From NCBI RefSeq assembly GCF_041146795.1, contig NC_135176.1, positions 34,353,031 through 34,417,030 of the forward strand: a stretch of 64,000 nt of DNA, in the 5' to 3' direction. The number at the start of each line of letters is the position of its first letter. The first letter of the stretch is position 1. The position numbers and the translations under genes are program-made. Under the pieces are notes generated by a model. That model was not told the origin of the DNA, ran no database searches, and saw only the letters and a program-made list of their open reading frames with translations. The DNA comes from Maylandia zebra. Lineage: Eukaryota > Chordata > Actinopteri > Cichliformes > Cichlidae. Positions 44,825 to 55,700 of this stretch are shown piece by piece.

Positions 44825-47800
44825 ATGAGCAGGTGAGTCCAACAGTGACCGGGACTGACCGGGACCAGCGCTGGTCCGGGCGGTCCTGGCGCTGCAGCTG
44901 CGGTTGTTACCGGTCCGGGTTTGTTAATGTCATACAGGTGCGCGCTGACAGGGAAACATGTAAAGTACTCAGATTCCAGAGCATAACCTGTAACCTACTG
45001 GATTACAGAGGTGGTTTAAAGTAGTTTGAACGGAGCTGCCTCCTCCAGAGAGGACAGAGTTCAGAAGGGTCTCGCCTCATATTTAGCGCTCTGAGAGTGA
45101 GGACAGCAGCAGGAAAGCTCACCTTATCTTTTCACTGCGACTGTCACCGTTTTACCTGAGGGCCCGTGTGCACCAGTTCGTCCTGTTCTGCAGGTTGATT
45201 TGAAACGGGGAGTGCAAACCAACGGCAGAGACTGCATACCTGCACGCTGAAGGCTGACTGCACGGGGAGGTGGGGGCCGCTGCTCCATAACAACTAAAAT
45301 GAAGAACGAGTGCACTTATGTGTGTTTGTGCTTGAACTCACACACTCAGGTGTGACACAGGACTGTGATTATACTGCTCTTCATCACTCTGACCTCTGTG
45401 TGTCCTCAGGGGGGGGAAGAAGATGCACCGTCTGGGTCCAGGAATGGCTCAGTCTCCAGATCCTGATCTCAACATCGTCCTGATGGGACGCAGCGGAGTG
45501 GGAAAGAGCGCTTCTGGTAACACGATTTTAGGACAAGCAGCGTTTAGGTTGAGTGAAGGGTGGGGACCGGTGACGATGAGAATCCAAATGGAAAAAGGAA
45601 TCATTTTAGGAAAGGTGATCCGAGTGATCGACACTCCAGGAATTGTAAGCTCAAAAGAGGAACTGAAAACCTTCTGCCAGCGTCTCCTGCGGTCCTCCAC
45701 CCCTCTGCTGTTCCTGGTGCTGGTTACGACTGGTCGTTTCACGGATGAGGAAAAGGAGGCTGTGCAGGCAGCCATCACAGTCCTTGGCGATGAAGGTCTG
45801 GCAAACAGCTTCCTGCTCTTCACAGGTGGAGATGAGCTGAACGTGTCACTGCAGGATCACATCAGCCAGTCTAAGAGAAGCCCGCTCCAAGACGTCATTA
45901 AGAAGTTCGGGGACAGGTATCATCTGTTCAACAATAAAGAGCCTCAAGACGAGGGGCAAGTCAGAGAGCTGCTGAGGAAGGCTGAACGCCACAGGACCCG
46001 CGAGCTGCTGAGATTCAAAGCAGAAGGTAGGTTAGAAACAAGCCCAGGCTCTCCTCAGGTGAGGCAGGCAGACAGGTGAGAGTTCAGGTCAGTCATCCTG
46101 ACCTCTGACCTGTCAGGTGGATCACTGTTAGACAGAAGCAGTGAATCTATAAGAACCGTTCACATTTAGTCCGTTCAGTTTTGGACACATCAGTGTCGTC
46201 ACCTCAGTATGAGGAGTAATAATCATAACATCAGTACGAGCCCCACGTTTGCCCTCAGAGGGCGTCGTGCTCTCAGCCACGAGGCTGTCGCTGCGTCAGG
46301 CTGTCGCTGTGTGGAGTAATGAGGAGACTGATTGTGAGGCAGCAGCAGTGTGAGTGCAGACAGGCTGTTTACCTGTCACTGCTCTTCATCATGTTCCTTC
46401 TGTCTGTTCTGGTCCAGGTGTCTCCATCGTCCTGCTGGGAAACACCGCTGTGGGCAAAAGCGCTTCTGCAAACACCATCATAGGCCGAGCGGCGTTTGAG
46501 TCGAGGGCTTCCCTCAAAGCGGTGACGACAGGAATCGGAGAGGAAACGGGACAGAGGTTTGGGAAGCTGATCACAGTGATCGACACTCCGGGACTTTTAG
46601 GATCAGAGGAGCTGATTGAAAAGTACTACCTGGGCCTGCCCCACTCCTCCACACCTGTTCTGTCTCTGGTGGTGGTCAGAGTCGGTCGGTTCACCGAGGA
46701 GGACCGGCGCGCCGTGGAGACAGCGATCAGAGTCCTCGGGCCTCGGCGGTTTGAGAACAGCTACCTGCTGTTCACAGGAGGAGACGCCTTAAAGGACAAA
46801 AGTCTGCAGGACTTTGTTTCTGAAGATGAAGCAGGTCCTCTCCATCAGGTGGTGCAGAGGTTCGCAGGGAGGACTCACCTGTTCAACAATGAAGGAGGAG
46901 GACGAAAGCAGGTCAGAGAGCTGCTGCAGAAAGCAGGTAACCTTCACAGCTTCCTGTCTGCCCACAGCAGCTCATTTAAACCCTGTGATAACCTTCATAT
47001 GCTTCTACACCGAGCCTGTGACAGCATGCTGCGTTCAGGGGAACTAAGACAGGAAAACCTCGAGTGTCCCAGCTTTCCTCAGGACCCTGAACGCAGCATG
47101 TATTTATCTGTTAAAGAAGTCCCAAAAATCCACATGTCACATGACCCACGTGTGTCAGCATGGATCAGCTGATCCGTGCACACATATTTAATGACTGCAC
47201 GAAGGAAAAGATGATTTTAGATCCTCAGGAAGTTTGATCGGTGTGTTCAGGGCCGGATGTCCATGTCTGTAACATGTTGTGTGTTTGTGTGTAACGCAGC
47301 ACATACCTGTGACATACAGATGTTAGGTTTCATCTGCACATCAAAGGAAACTCATTTATGACCTCGCTGAGCCTCATTCCTCTGAACTCTGTGCACAAAC
47401 TAGAGCTGTGTGATATGACGACATGATGAAGGTAAAACATCTCTCGTTTCATATTACACACCACCATTTGTTTCGTGGTGTCACAAAATCCACTCAGTAT
47501 TTTTCATGGTTTGGATGGTCACCACGGCACAGAGAATCCCAGTATGGCCAGTGAAGATGAGGCAGAACCAGGTAGCTCCAAACAGAAGCACCAGTCCAAA
47601 GTCTGACACGGCCCAGAAAACTGTACGATGCAAACGATGCAGCAAAGCGGTCTCACCTCAGACTCGCACGACCTCTGCTACCACCGACGCCAGAGTCACG
47701 TGACAGAGTGTGGAGAGAGTTCACAGAGAAGCAAACAGAGCCGGCAGGTGCTCCAGATGCACCTTAGACTCAAACGTTAGAACAGGCTTTTCCCCGCAGC

Positions 47801-49152
47801 ACGCCACGTGATAAATACAAAGAAAATGGCGGCCGTTCCAACATTCACTTCACGCAGGTCGAGCTGATCGAGATTCACTGAATTTACAGAAAATGTAAAT
47901 TTTGTGATTAATATCATTGTCGGGACGATAGATGTGTGTCGGGATGTAAGGGTTGGTCATGTCGCACAGCTCCAGCACAAACACACCCTCACATGTAATT
48001 ATTCACTGAGCTGCTCCTGCCTGAAGCTCCACGTTAGCTTGGACGGGGTTTCTCTCACTTCTGCCCTCAGTCAGATTCGTCTGAAGTGACTTTTCTACCT
48101 AAAGCTCAAAGAAACCCTGAAATCTGAGCTAAGATTCACTCCAGCTCACATTTTACAGTCTGGGGGATATAATGCTGGTCACTGGTGTCGGTCACTGGTG
48201 TCACTCACTGCTCCTCTTTAGACTCGGCTGAACGCTCTGCTGTGTCTCTGCTGCTGTCCAGCAGAGGGCGCTTTAAGCTCTCAGCTCCTTCATCATGGCT
48301 GCAGTTTAACATCAGCGTGTTTCTCTTCCAGGTGATCGTCTCATGGCGTCTCTCACACTGGTGGACAGGAGAGTCATTCTGATTGGTCTGTCTAGAGGAG
48401 GGCGGAGCTCAGCAGGAAACACCATCCTGGGATCGGAGCAGTTCCCGACAGGATGTGGGTTTGAACCGGTCCCAGCTGAGGTGGTCTCTGGGTCAGCAGC
48501 AGTGGAGGGCTGTTGGATCACAGTGGTCGACACTCCAGGATTCACAGCCAGAGACTCGGATGAAGATCAGCTGAAAAAACGCCTCTGGATGATTGGACAA
48601 CAGTCTAATCCAGGACCTCACGCCGTGGTGTTCGTGGTCAGGATAGGCAGGATGTCCAGGGAAGACTCTGCGCTCCTCACCGCTCTCAGAAAAATGTTTT
48701 ATGATGATCATCATCATCATCGTCGTCGTCGTCATCCTAGTAACTCCTCCATGGTGCTCTTCACTCACGGAGATGAGCTGAGAGGTCGGTCCATTGATCA
48801 GATGATCCAGTCTAACAGCTGTGTGTCTGCACTGGTCTCCGTGAGTCGTGGCAGATTCTGTGTGTTTGACAATAATCAGAAAGGAAACAGAGAGCAGGTC
48901 AGAGAGTTCCTCCGTCATGTAGAGAACATCATCTCAGAGAACGGAGGAGAACACTGGAACCTACTCGTACAGCCTGCGGGAAAGAACTGGCTGAGTGAGG
49001 AAAGGGAGGAAATGGAGAGAATCCACATGTACAGGCACAGGCACTGGGACATGCACAGGCACTGGTACAGGATCACTGTACAGATCTGCTGTGGGTGTTT
49101 TTGCAGCACAGCCAGCCGTCTGGACAAACTCTTCAGAGAGCTGAATGTCTGA
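44825..49152 (+). CDS. gimap8-like: Three-domain GIMAP8-like GTPase (gene E)
   Basis: The exons 44825-44832, 45410-46026, 46418-46936 and 48332-49152 give 654 residues. Domain 1: GRSGVGKSAS (Lys35), VIDTPGIVS, FTGGD. Domain 2 (from 209): GNTAVGKSASAN (Lys222), [25 protein letters not shown]. Domain 3 (from 382): GLSRGGRSSAGN with Arg406 in place of the P-loop lysine, VVDTPGFTA, VVRIGRMSRED and FTHGD, with an inserted DDHHHHRRRR run coded by trinucleotide repeats. The tail is His/Arg-rich (HMYRHRHWDMHRHWYR), then ICCGCFC, a cysteine cluster that could be palmitoylated. Three AIG1 domains are the hallmark of GIMAP8. Introns 2 and 3 are phase 1. The 8-nt first coding exon (ATGAGCAG) is inferred from its donor and from frame continuity with exon 2; starting at 45423 is the alternative. 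AATAAA lies at 49186. Confidence 0.92.
47500..47765 (+). pseudogene. BED-finger hAT relic in gene E intron 3
   Basis: The plus strand reads KTVRCKRCSKAV in one frame and LCYHRRQSHVTE in another. Together they look like a BED zinc finger (CxxC ... HxxxxH) broken by a frameshift. Flanking sequence (about 47405-47950) may be the rest of the non-autonomous element. Low to moderate confidence. Confidence 0.4.
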
Positions 49153-49191
49153 CTGTGATTGGTGGATGTTGGAGGCGTCTGAGGAAATAAA

Positions 49192-50227
49192 AACCTGACT
49201 GGACTTGGTCTGCTTCCTGTTCAGGATCAGCAGTTTTCTGAAACACGATTGGCCCTCTGTACTGTAACTTTTACTCCAGTACAGTTTCATAGTACTTGTA
49301 CTTTGTGTAAAACAAACATAAATACTTCAAACACTTTCCATCTGAATTGTTTGCATTAAGATCAGCTGACACATTAAAGTACAGAGACATGAATGAATCA
49401 ACACGGTTATTGCCATGGTAACAGGTGTGTATCAGGCTCACATCAGTGATTTAATTTCTCCCTCACTGTGGAGGATCGTCCACCGTCAGCAAATTCAATC
49501 TAACTTTATTTAAAAAGCTTCTGTCCTGAAACAAACACGGTCACTGTGATGGGGTTTGTTTGTGACGCTTCCTCTCGTCGTCATTAGTTTCTCTGGTTAT
49601 TGATCTGCAGCACAGGCTGTTAGCATGTAGCTCATCACAAACAAGAAGAAACCTGATCAGTGATCAATACCATCCAACCAGCAGGAAGTGATGTAGAGGT
49701 GAGTCGCTCTGATCCTGCAGTGGCTGACCAGCTGATCACCACAGAAGAAGAGTGAGGATGAGGACGAGCTAAAGCTCTTAGCTCAGGCACAGCTAGCCCG
49801 CTAACATACCTGTGTGTGGCGTTAAAGGTCACACAGAGAGCAGTTTAAGCACATGAACCACACACCTGTACTTACGATGCAGGTGGTGGAAAAGATTAAA
49901 TAATGTTTTATAATTTTCTCCGTATTCGTGCAGATAAAATAACAAAGACGCTCACACTGTCCTGCCCTGTTCACACCTGTTTGTGACGAATCAGGAATTG
50001 TATGAATACTTTTTGTCCTCTGTTGCTTAATTTCTGACAGTATGTCAAAAAAGACATTTGACAGATGTTAGAGCTGCTCCTTTATATAATGGACTAAAGT
50101 CACAGAGAATCTGATAAATCTGTAAAGAAAGAAAAAAACAATAACAGCTGCATGGATGAAAAATATCCCAGGATAAAGGAGTGGAAAAATTACCACAGGA
50201 CTACAAAACGGACAGATTTCTGTTTGA
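49192..50227. other. Gene E downstream spacer
   Basis: No gene or delimited element was recognised in about 1 kb. Confidence 0.45.
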
Positions 50228-50735
50228 ATGGTCACCAGTGATAAAAACAATGTTCTGGATTTAACAGGAAGCCAAAACAGGAGAAATCTGCTCTCTCTTT
50301 CTAGTCCCTGTCAGGACTCTTGCTGCAGCATTTTGGATCAGCTGAAGGCTTTTCAGGGAGTTTTTGGACTTCCTGATAATAATGAATTACAGTCGTCCAG
50401 CCTGGAAGTAATAAATGCATGAACTAGTTTTTCAGCATCACTCTGAGACAGGATATTTCTAACTTTAGAGATGTTGCACAAATGGAAGAAAGCAGTCTTA
50501 CATATTTGTTTAATATGTGCGTTGAAGGACATGTCCTGGTCAAACATGACTCCAAGGTTCCTCACAGTGTTACTGGAGGCCAAGGTAATGCCATCCAGAG
50601 TAAGAATCTGCTTAGATACCATATTTCTAAGCTTTTCAGGGCCGAGTACAATAACCTCAGTTTGATCTGAATTAAGAAGCAGAAAGTTAGCGGCCATCCA
50701 GGTCTTTATGTCTTTAAGACATTCCTGCAGTTGAA
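50228..50735 (-). mobile_element. CR1/L2-like LINE RT C-terminal fragment
   Basis: The minus strand reads LLLNSDQTEVIVLGPEKLRN, then NTVRNLGVMFDQDMSFNAHI, CKTAFFHLCNISKVRNILS and HAFITSRLDDCNSLLSG (50697-50353). This is the common fish LINE RT thumb region (usually SRLDYCN). It is truncated at both ends. Confidence 0.85.
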
Positions 50736-50869
50736 CTCATTGGTGTGTGTTATCTGGCTTCATGCACAGATAGAGCTGGTTTCAGTTCACTTTGTCACAG
50801 GAGACTTTCCACAGACACACAGAGAGAAACTCAAATGACAGCAGAAACGTGTGTGTGTGTTCTCAGGTC

Positions 50870-51140
50870 ATGGATCCAGATCTCACCATCGTCCTCCTCG
50901 GTAGAACCGGAGTGGGTCAAAGTGCTTCAGCGAACACTATTTTAGGACGAGCAGCGTTCGAGTCAAAGACTTCCTTCAAAGCGGTGACGACAGGAATCAG
51001 CGAGGAAACGGGACGAGTGTTTGGGAAGCTGTGGTGGACACGCCGGGAGTTTAAGGTTGGGGTATCAGCTGAGAAAGCTCTGTGGGGACGTCCTTTGGTT
51101 CCTCAGACCTTGCCTGTTCCTGCTGGTGCTGAGCGTCGGT
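50870..51140 (+). pseudogene. gimap-like: Truncated GIMAP pseudogene (F)
   Basis: After a TTCTCAG acceptor, ATG starts MDPDLTIVLLGRTGVGQSAS. The P-loop lysine is Gln. The frame continues as a normal first domain ([20 protein letters not shown] ... ETGRVFGKL) and then hits a small deletion. The DTPG block survives only in another frame (VVDTPGV then stop). Sequence coding for FLLVLSVGR follows, and then the gene jumps directly into sequence homologous to the MITE-bearing intron of gene B. The rest of domain 1 and all of domain 2 are gone. It is closest to gene B/C/E first domains and lies between gene E and the ADAMTS gene. Confidence 0.88.
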
Positions 51141-51310
51141 CGGTGGGGTTTATATCAGAAAAGCTGTAAAATAATAAAATCCTGTGAAAGTTCCTAAATG
51201 TTTGGCCTCATTTACATTTTCCAAAGATGTCCAGTGGGCCGGGTGGGGGTCTTTGACAAGCCAGTTGTGGCCCCCAGGCCTGATGTTGGACACCCCTGTG
51301 CAGACCAAAG
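51141..51310. mobile_element. MITE remnant shared with gene B intron
   Basis: tatcagaaaagctg, cctaaatgtttggcctc and gttggacacccctgtgcaga match 9760-9910 in order. This is a fossil insertion inherited through gene duplication. Confidence 0.7.
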
Positions 51311-52073
51311 ATCACTCAGTGCTGAGAGCAGCTGCTGCTCCATCAGCAGGAAGCTCTGACATCAGCTCTCACAATAAAAAACATTATTATAACGGATGTT
51401 CGTACAACATATTATCATGTTATTACAATATTGTAATAACATGATAATATGTACAAACATGAAACCATATGTTAGAACGATAAAGGTTTCATGTTATAAT
51501 GTGATACAGCTCTATGCTTCCGTAACAGTCCACTTACTAACACTTTTGTTTTTACGACTCAAGCTTCATGGAGTTCATGTTACTGTTCTGAGTGTAAGTG
51601 CAGCTTCACCAGCAGGTGGAGCCACTGCTTCAGACAAACTTGAATATTGTTGTTTAAAAAGTAATAAACACTGTTTTAGGGAGCACTTTGATGAGGTTAA
51701 TAACTAAAAAACCATGCAGCGCTTGTGACATTTGCATTTCTTCAACCAATCAAAATCTTTCATCAATATAAAAATGCCTCACAGACCCAAACAAAGTCAG
51801 GTCCCTGATCCGCACAGGTTCAGGTTTTTGGGGTCCTCACAAGGATAGAAGAACAAGTTCATGTGTTTGTGTCTGTGTGGGTCAGCTGTTGTCCCGTACT
51901 GTTGGTGTGAAACCAGATCCAGGACCTTCAGAAAGCTTGGAGGGGAAGGACCGTGCTGCACACGGCAGTCAGAGGGAGGAGATAATGACGGAGTGGAGGA
52001 GTGTCTGTCCGAGCTCAGTCTGCTCAGCAGTTAGTCTCAGTGTGTCTGCCTCACAGAGAGCCTCACTGTCAGC
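51311..52073 (+). other. Spacer and probable ADAMTS 5' UTR
   Basis: An AT-rich part (51370-51500) contains an inverted ttattacaatattgtaataa stretch (51418-51437). From about 51880 it becomes GC-richer and leads into the ADAMTS start codon, so it is a likely 5' UTR/promoter. Confidence 0.4.
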
Positions 52074-52639
52074 ATGGAGGAGCGTCGCTGTGGATTATTG
52101 ATCATCACCTTTCTGCTGCACGTCCACTGTTTGCACTCAGTTTACATCACCCAGAGCACAGGTGAGACTCTCCTCTAATACTTCTCATGCTGCAATACTG
52201 ACATTGCAGTACTGTTGATTCTATCTGCACACCAGTTACACAGCAGCTGCACTGATGCAGTAACACTCCTGCTCTTCTTCTGTGGTGGTTTCCATTCAGT
52301 GCTCTGCGTGCTGACCTTTGAACTGTGCAGTCAAGGTCAAAGTCAAACAGTCCATCAGCACACTGACCAATCACAGAGCGGCTCTCGGTGTGAGGCCCCT
52401 CCTCTGCACGTTTTCCCAGTAAATCTCAGTGTTTACGTGTTTCAGACGTTTGGGGAATGTGAGCCATCCAGATCATATTTCATCAAATCCTCACTGTGTG
52501 TGTGTTTGTGCTCACATTCCTGCTACATGAGGACCGAGCCTTTACACATCACAGTGGGGACACTTCTACAAATTGGGGACCTTCACATGCAGTGAGGTTC
52601 AGGAGTGAAGTGTTATTTGAGTCCTCATGAGGACACTCA

Positions 52640-52720
<81 letters not shown>

Positions 52721-55700
52721 ACCTCCATGACCTCAGACAGAGCCCACTCATCCTTCCTCTTCATCAGTGTAGGTACAGCTCACAGACAAACAAAGGTTCG
52801 TCTTTCTATACGTGAGGACCCTCGTCCTGCTCTCTAATCTCCACCAGGACAGAGACGTCCTCACAGAGCTGCTCTCAGAGTAAGACTGTGTCCAGCCTGA
52901 GCTGATGTAATCCTGTAGAAACTGTCCTGTGTGGGAGGATCAGAGGTTTTAGTGTTTATTTATTTATTATAACATCTGGATGAAACAGCTGGAGTCGTGT
53001 TATAAATGATTAGTAATGTCTTTGAAGTAAAACACAGAAACCACAGTCAGCTTTGTACCTGCCCACTGGTTTCATGATCACCATTCAATAATCCTCTGAT
53101 AACAAAAATTTAAAATATATTTTATTTAAAATGTCTTTGTCTGACTATGTTAAAGACGTGGCCGTGTAAAAAGAAAACACAGCACAGAAGTGTTTCAGGT
53201 TATAAACTCATCTACACGCTCTGTGAGAGGTGTCCAGTCAGAGTCCAACCACAGGATGCTCTCAGTCTTTGGCTCCGCCTCCTCATATGCTCTGTTGGTA
53301 CAGTGACCTAACAGGAGCCATGTTATCGGTCACATGATGTCATTAGAAAGGCTCCAACAGCATAAACACGTCTAGAGGCCCAGCTCAGGTGAAGCTAGAA
53401 GACCACCTGTCAGAGGCCACGCCCCCAATGATGCAAACATTAAGCCTTAATCAAATCTAAACAGGTTTGAATTATCACTAGAGACTCCAAACATGTTTAT
53501 TTTAATATGGGAGTCTATGGGACTGACTCAGTGCTGCTCCTGCTGGACGTCAGAGGAACTGCAGGTGTGAGGTTCAGGTGTTGTTGGTCTGAATGTTCAA
53601 CAGTAACGTGTTTGTTTAAATAACTGAAGGTTTTATTGTCTTCAGTCCTGAAACAGACGCTGCAGGAGTGACTGACTCTTCTTCTTCTTCTGTAGATTCT
53701 CTCCATCAGGTTCTGTCGGAGTTCGCCATCATTCGTCCAATCAGGACAGACTCAGAGGGGCGCTTCCTGTCAGGTTCCATCTCAGCTCGCCAGCTACATC
53801 GCAGGAAAAGACACGCCCCCTCACCAGAGGACACACCCACTGACTTTAAAGACATACATAAGGGCACACCCTTTTCACAACAGGCTCCGCCCAGTCACGG
53901 TTGGTGGGGGCAGAGTCACATGACAGAGGAGGCGGAGCTTTTCTATAATGTGACTGCCTTCGGGAAGGAATTGCACCTACACCTGCATCCCAACTCTCGC
54001 CTCGTCGCCCCCACCGCCACCATGGAGTGGGAGGAGTCAGGACAGCACCACTCTCAGCCAATAGAAGACACCGGCTGCTTCTACACGGGAACTGTGTCCA
54101 ACATGGAGGGTACGTCAGTCGCCATCAGCAACTGTGATGGACTGGTATGTATCACATGACCCAATCGTCTTACAGCTGTTTGATCAAAGCAAAGGTTCCC
54201 AATCTCCAGGTCGTGGACCAATCCTGGGTCATGTGAACTTAGTCACAGGGTCCCATGTAATCAGTGCCTGAAGAAGAAACTCTAACACGGCTCCTGCACT
54301 GTGACTTAAGTGAGCGGTAGTGTCAGAGCTGCGGGAGGGTCCACAGGTCACTGAGCATCCTCAGCTGACCTGCCAACACCATCACCAGGGTGGAGTTAAC
54401 GGCGTGACCTCCACCCTGACGAGTTCAGAGGAGATGGGACTGTGGACATCCTCCTCGTGTCTCCGAGGAGCTGAAACAAAGTCAATGATCGGCTCGTTCA
54501 GTGATCACATTCACAGATGTTTCTCCTGACACCATCCTTCAGCTCTCTGCGGGTTTCTTGTTTTCGCTAACATTTAGCTAACGTTTAGCTATCGCCTGGT
54601 CGTTATGCCGTAGAGAATCATCAGCACAGCAGGCTGTAGACATGCAGGTGGTTCTTTCTACAGCTCACTCTAAAGAAACAGATTTATTTAATTATCCCAC
54701 AGAAACTCACTTCAGCACCAGTAGAAAAGAAATAGAAAAAAATAGAAAAAGTAAATGAGTGAATAGCTTCAGCAGTGTATCAAACAGCTTCTCGGGTGTG
54801 TTCTTTCTACAGCTCTTCTGCAGTAAAGGTTTGAACGTGTTTGTGGCGTTCTGTTGTGCGGACAGCGCTCGCCTCACCGTCACCGCTGTCTAAGTCAGAC
54901 GCTCACGTCCTGTTCATCACGGTCCTCTGATGCTGACGGTGGTGAGCTGAGCGAGGCGTGTTCTCAGTCATGGACTGCTGTTACTAAAGTGCTCTGTGAC
55001 TCAGGCTTTCATGAATAAATATCACACGATTGTTAAACAGTGATGAGACTCGTCAGCGTGGCGATGGAGCAGTGCTTCAGGTGTTGTAGCTACACGCACA
55101 CTAAAGCCCGCCCACAGGAACGTCTGCAGGACTTTAATGAGCAAATCAGGCGACCGTCTCAGGTTTCAGTCAAACATGAACATCTGTCACTAACCTGAGA
55201 CATCACATGAGCCAAAGCATCAGGCGTTTCGTGGGTGACATCAACCAGTGGCTCACCTGAGTCACCTAACAGGCTTCTGTGATCCCACCTGTCAGGTGAC
55301 TCGAGACATGGACAGGTAAAACACAGACATTGGTTTCAAAGTGACTGTAGGGAGGAAACATATCAGCCCCAGAGGAACGTGTCCCCGAGTCAGGCAGGAG
55401 AGTTTTATTTCTTTTGTCCTCTCAGAGACGATTTAAGGATGTAACATCGTCATCGTCATCATCGTCGTTGTCCTGAGCGAGGAAGCTGCAGCTGCTGATG
55501 GATGCAGATGTTTCCACAGCTGTCGATGTGTGTGGAGCCTCCTGATTTTCCACATATTGCAGCTGAAAGCTTCAGTTTGAGGCAGGAGGAGCGTCTGATC
55601 CAAACATCTACAAAAAAGATTTTAAACAATAAAAGTCACGAATGTGGCTCACAAAACTTTCAAAATAAAAGCTTTTAAGTTCAGCAGGGAGTCAGACAGA

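Noticed and set aside
52549-52837. Cys-Val and His-Thr repeat proteins
   Set aside because: Both are translations of the (GT)n tract in the ADAMTS intron.
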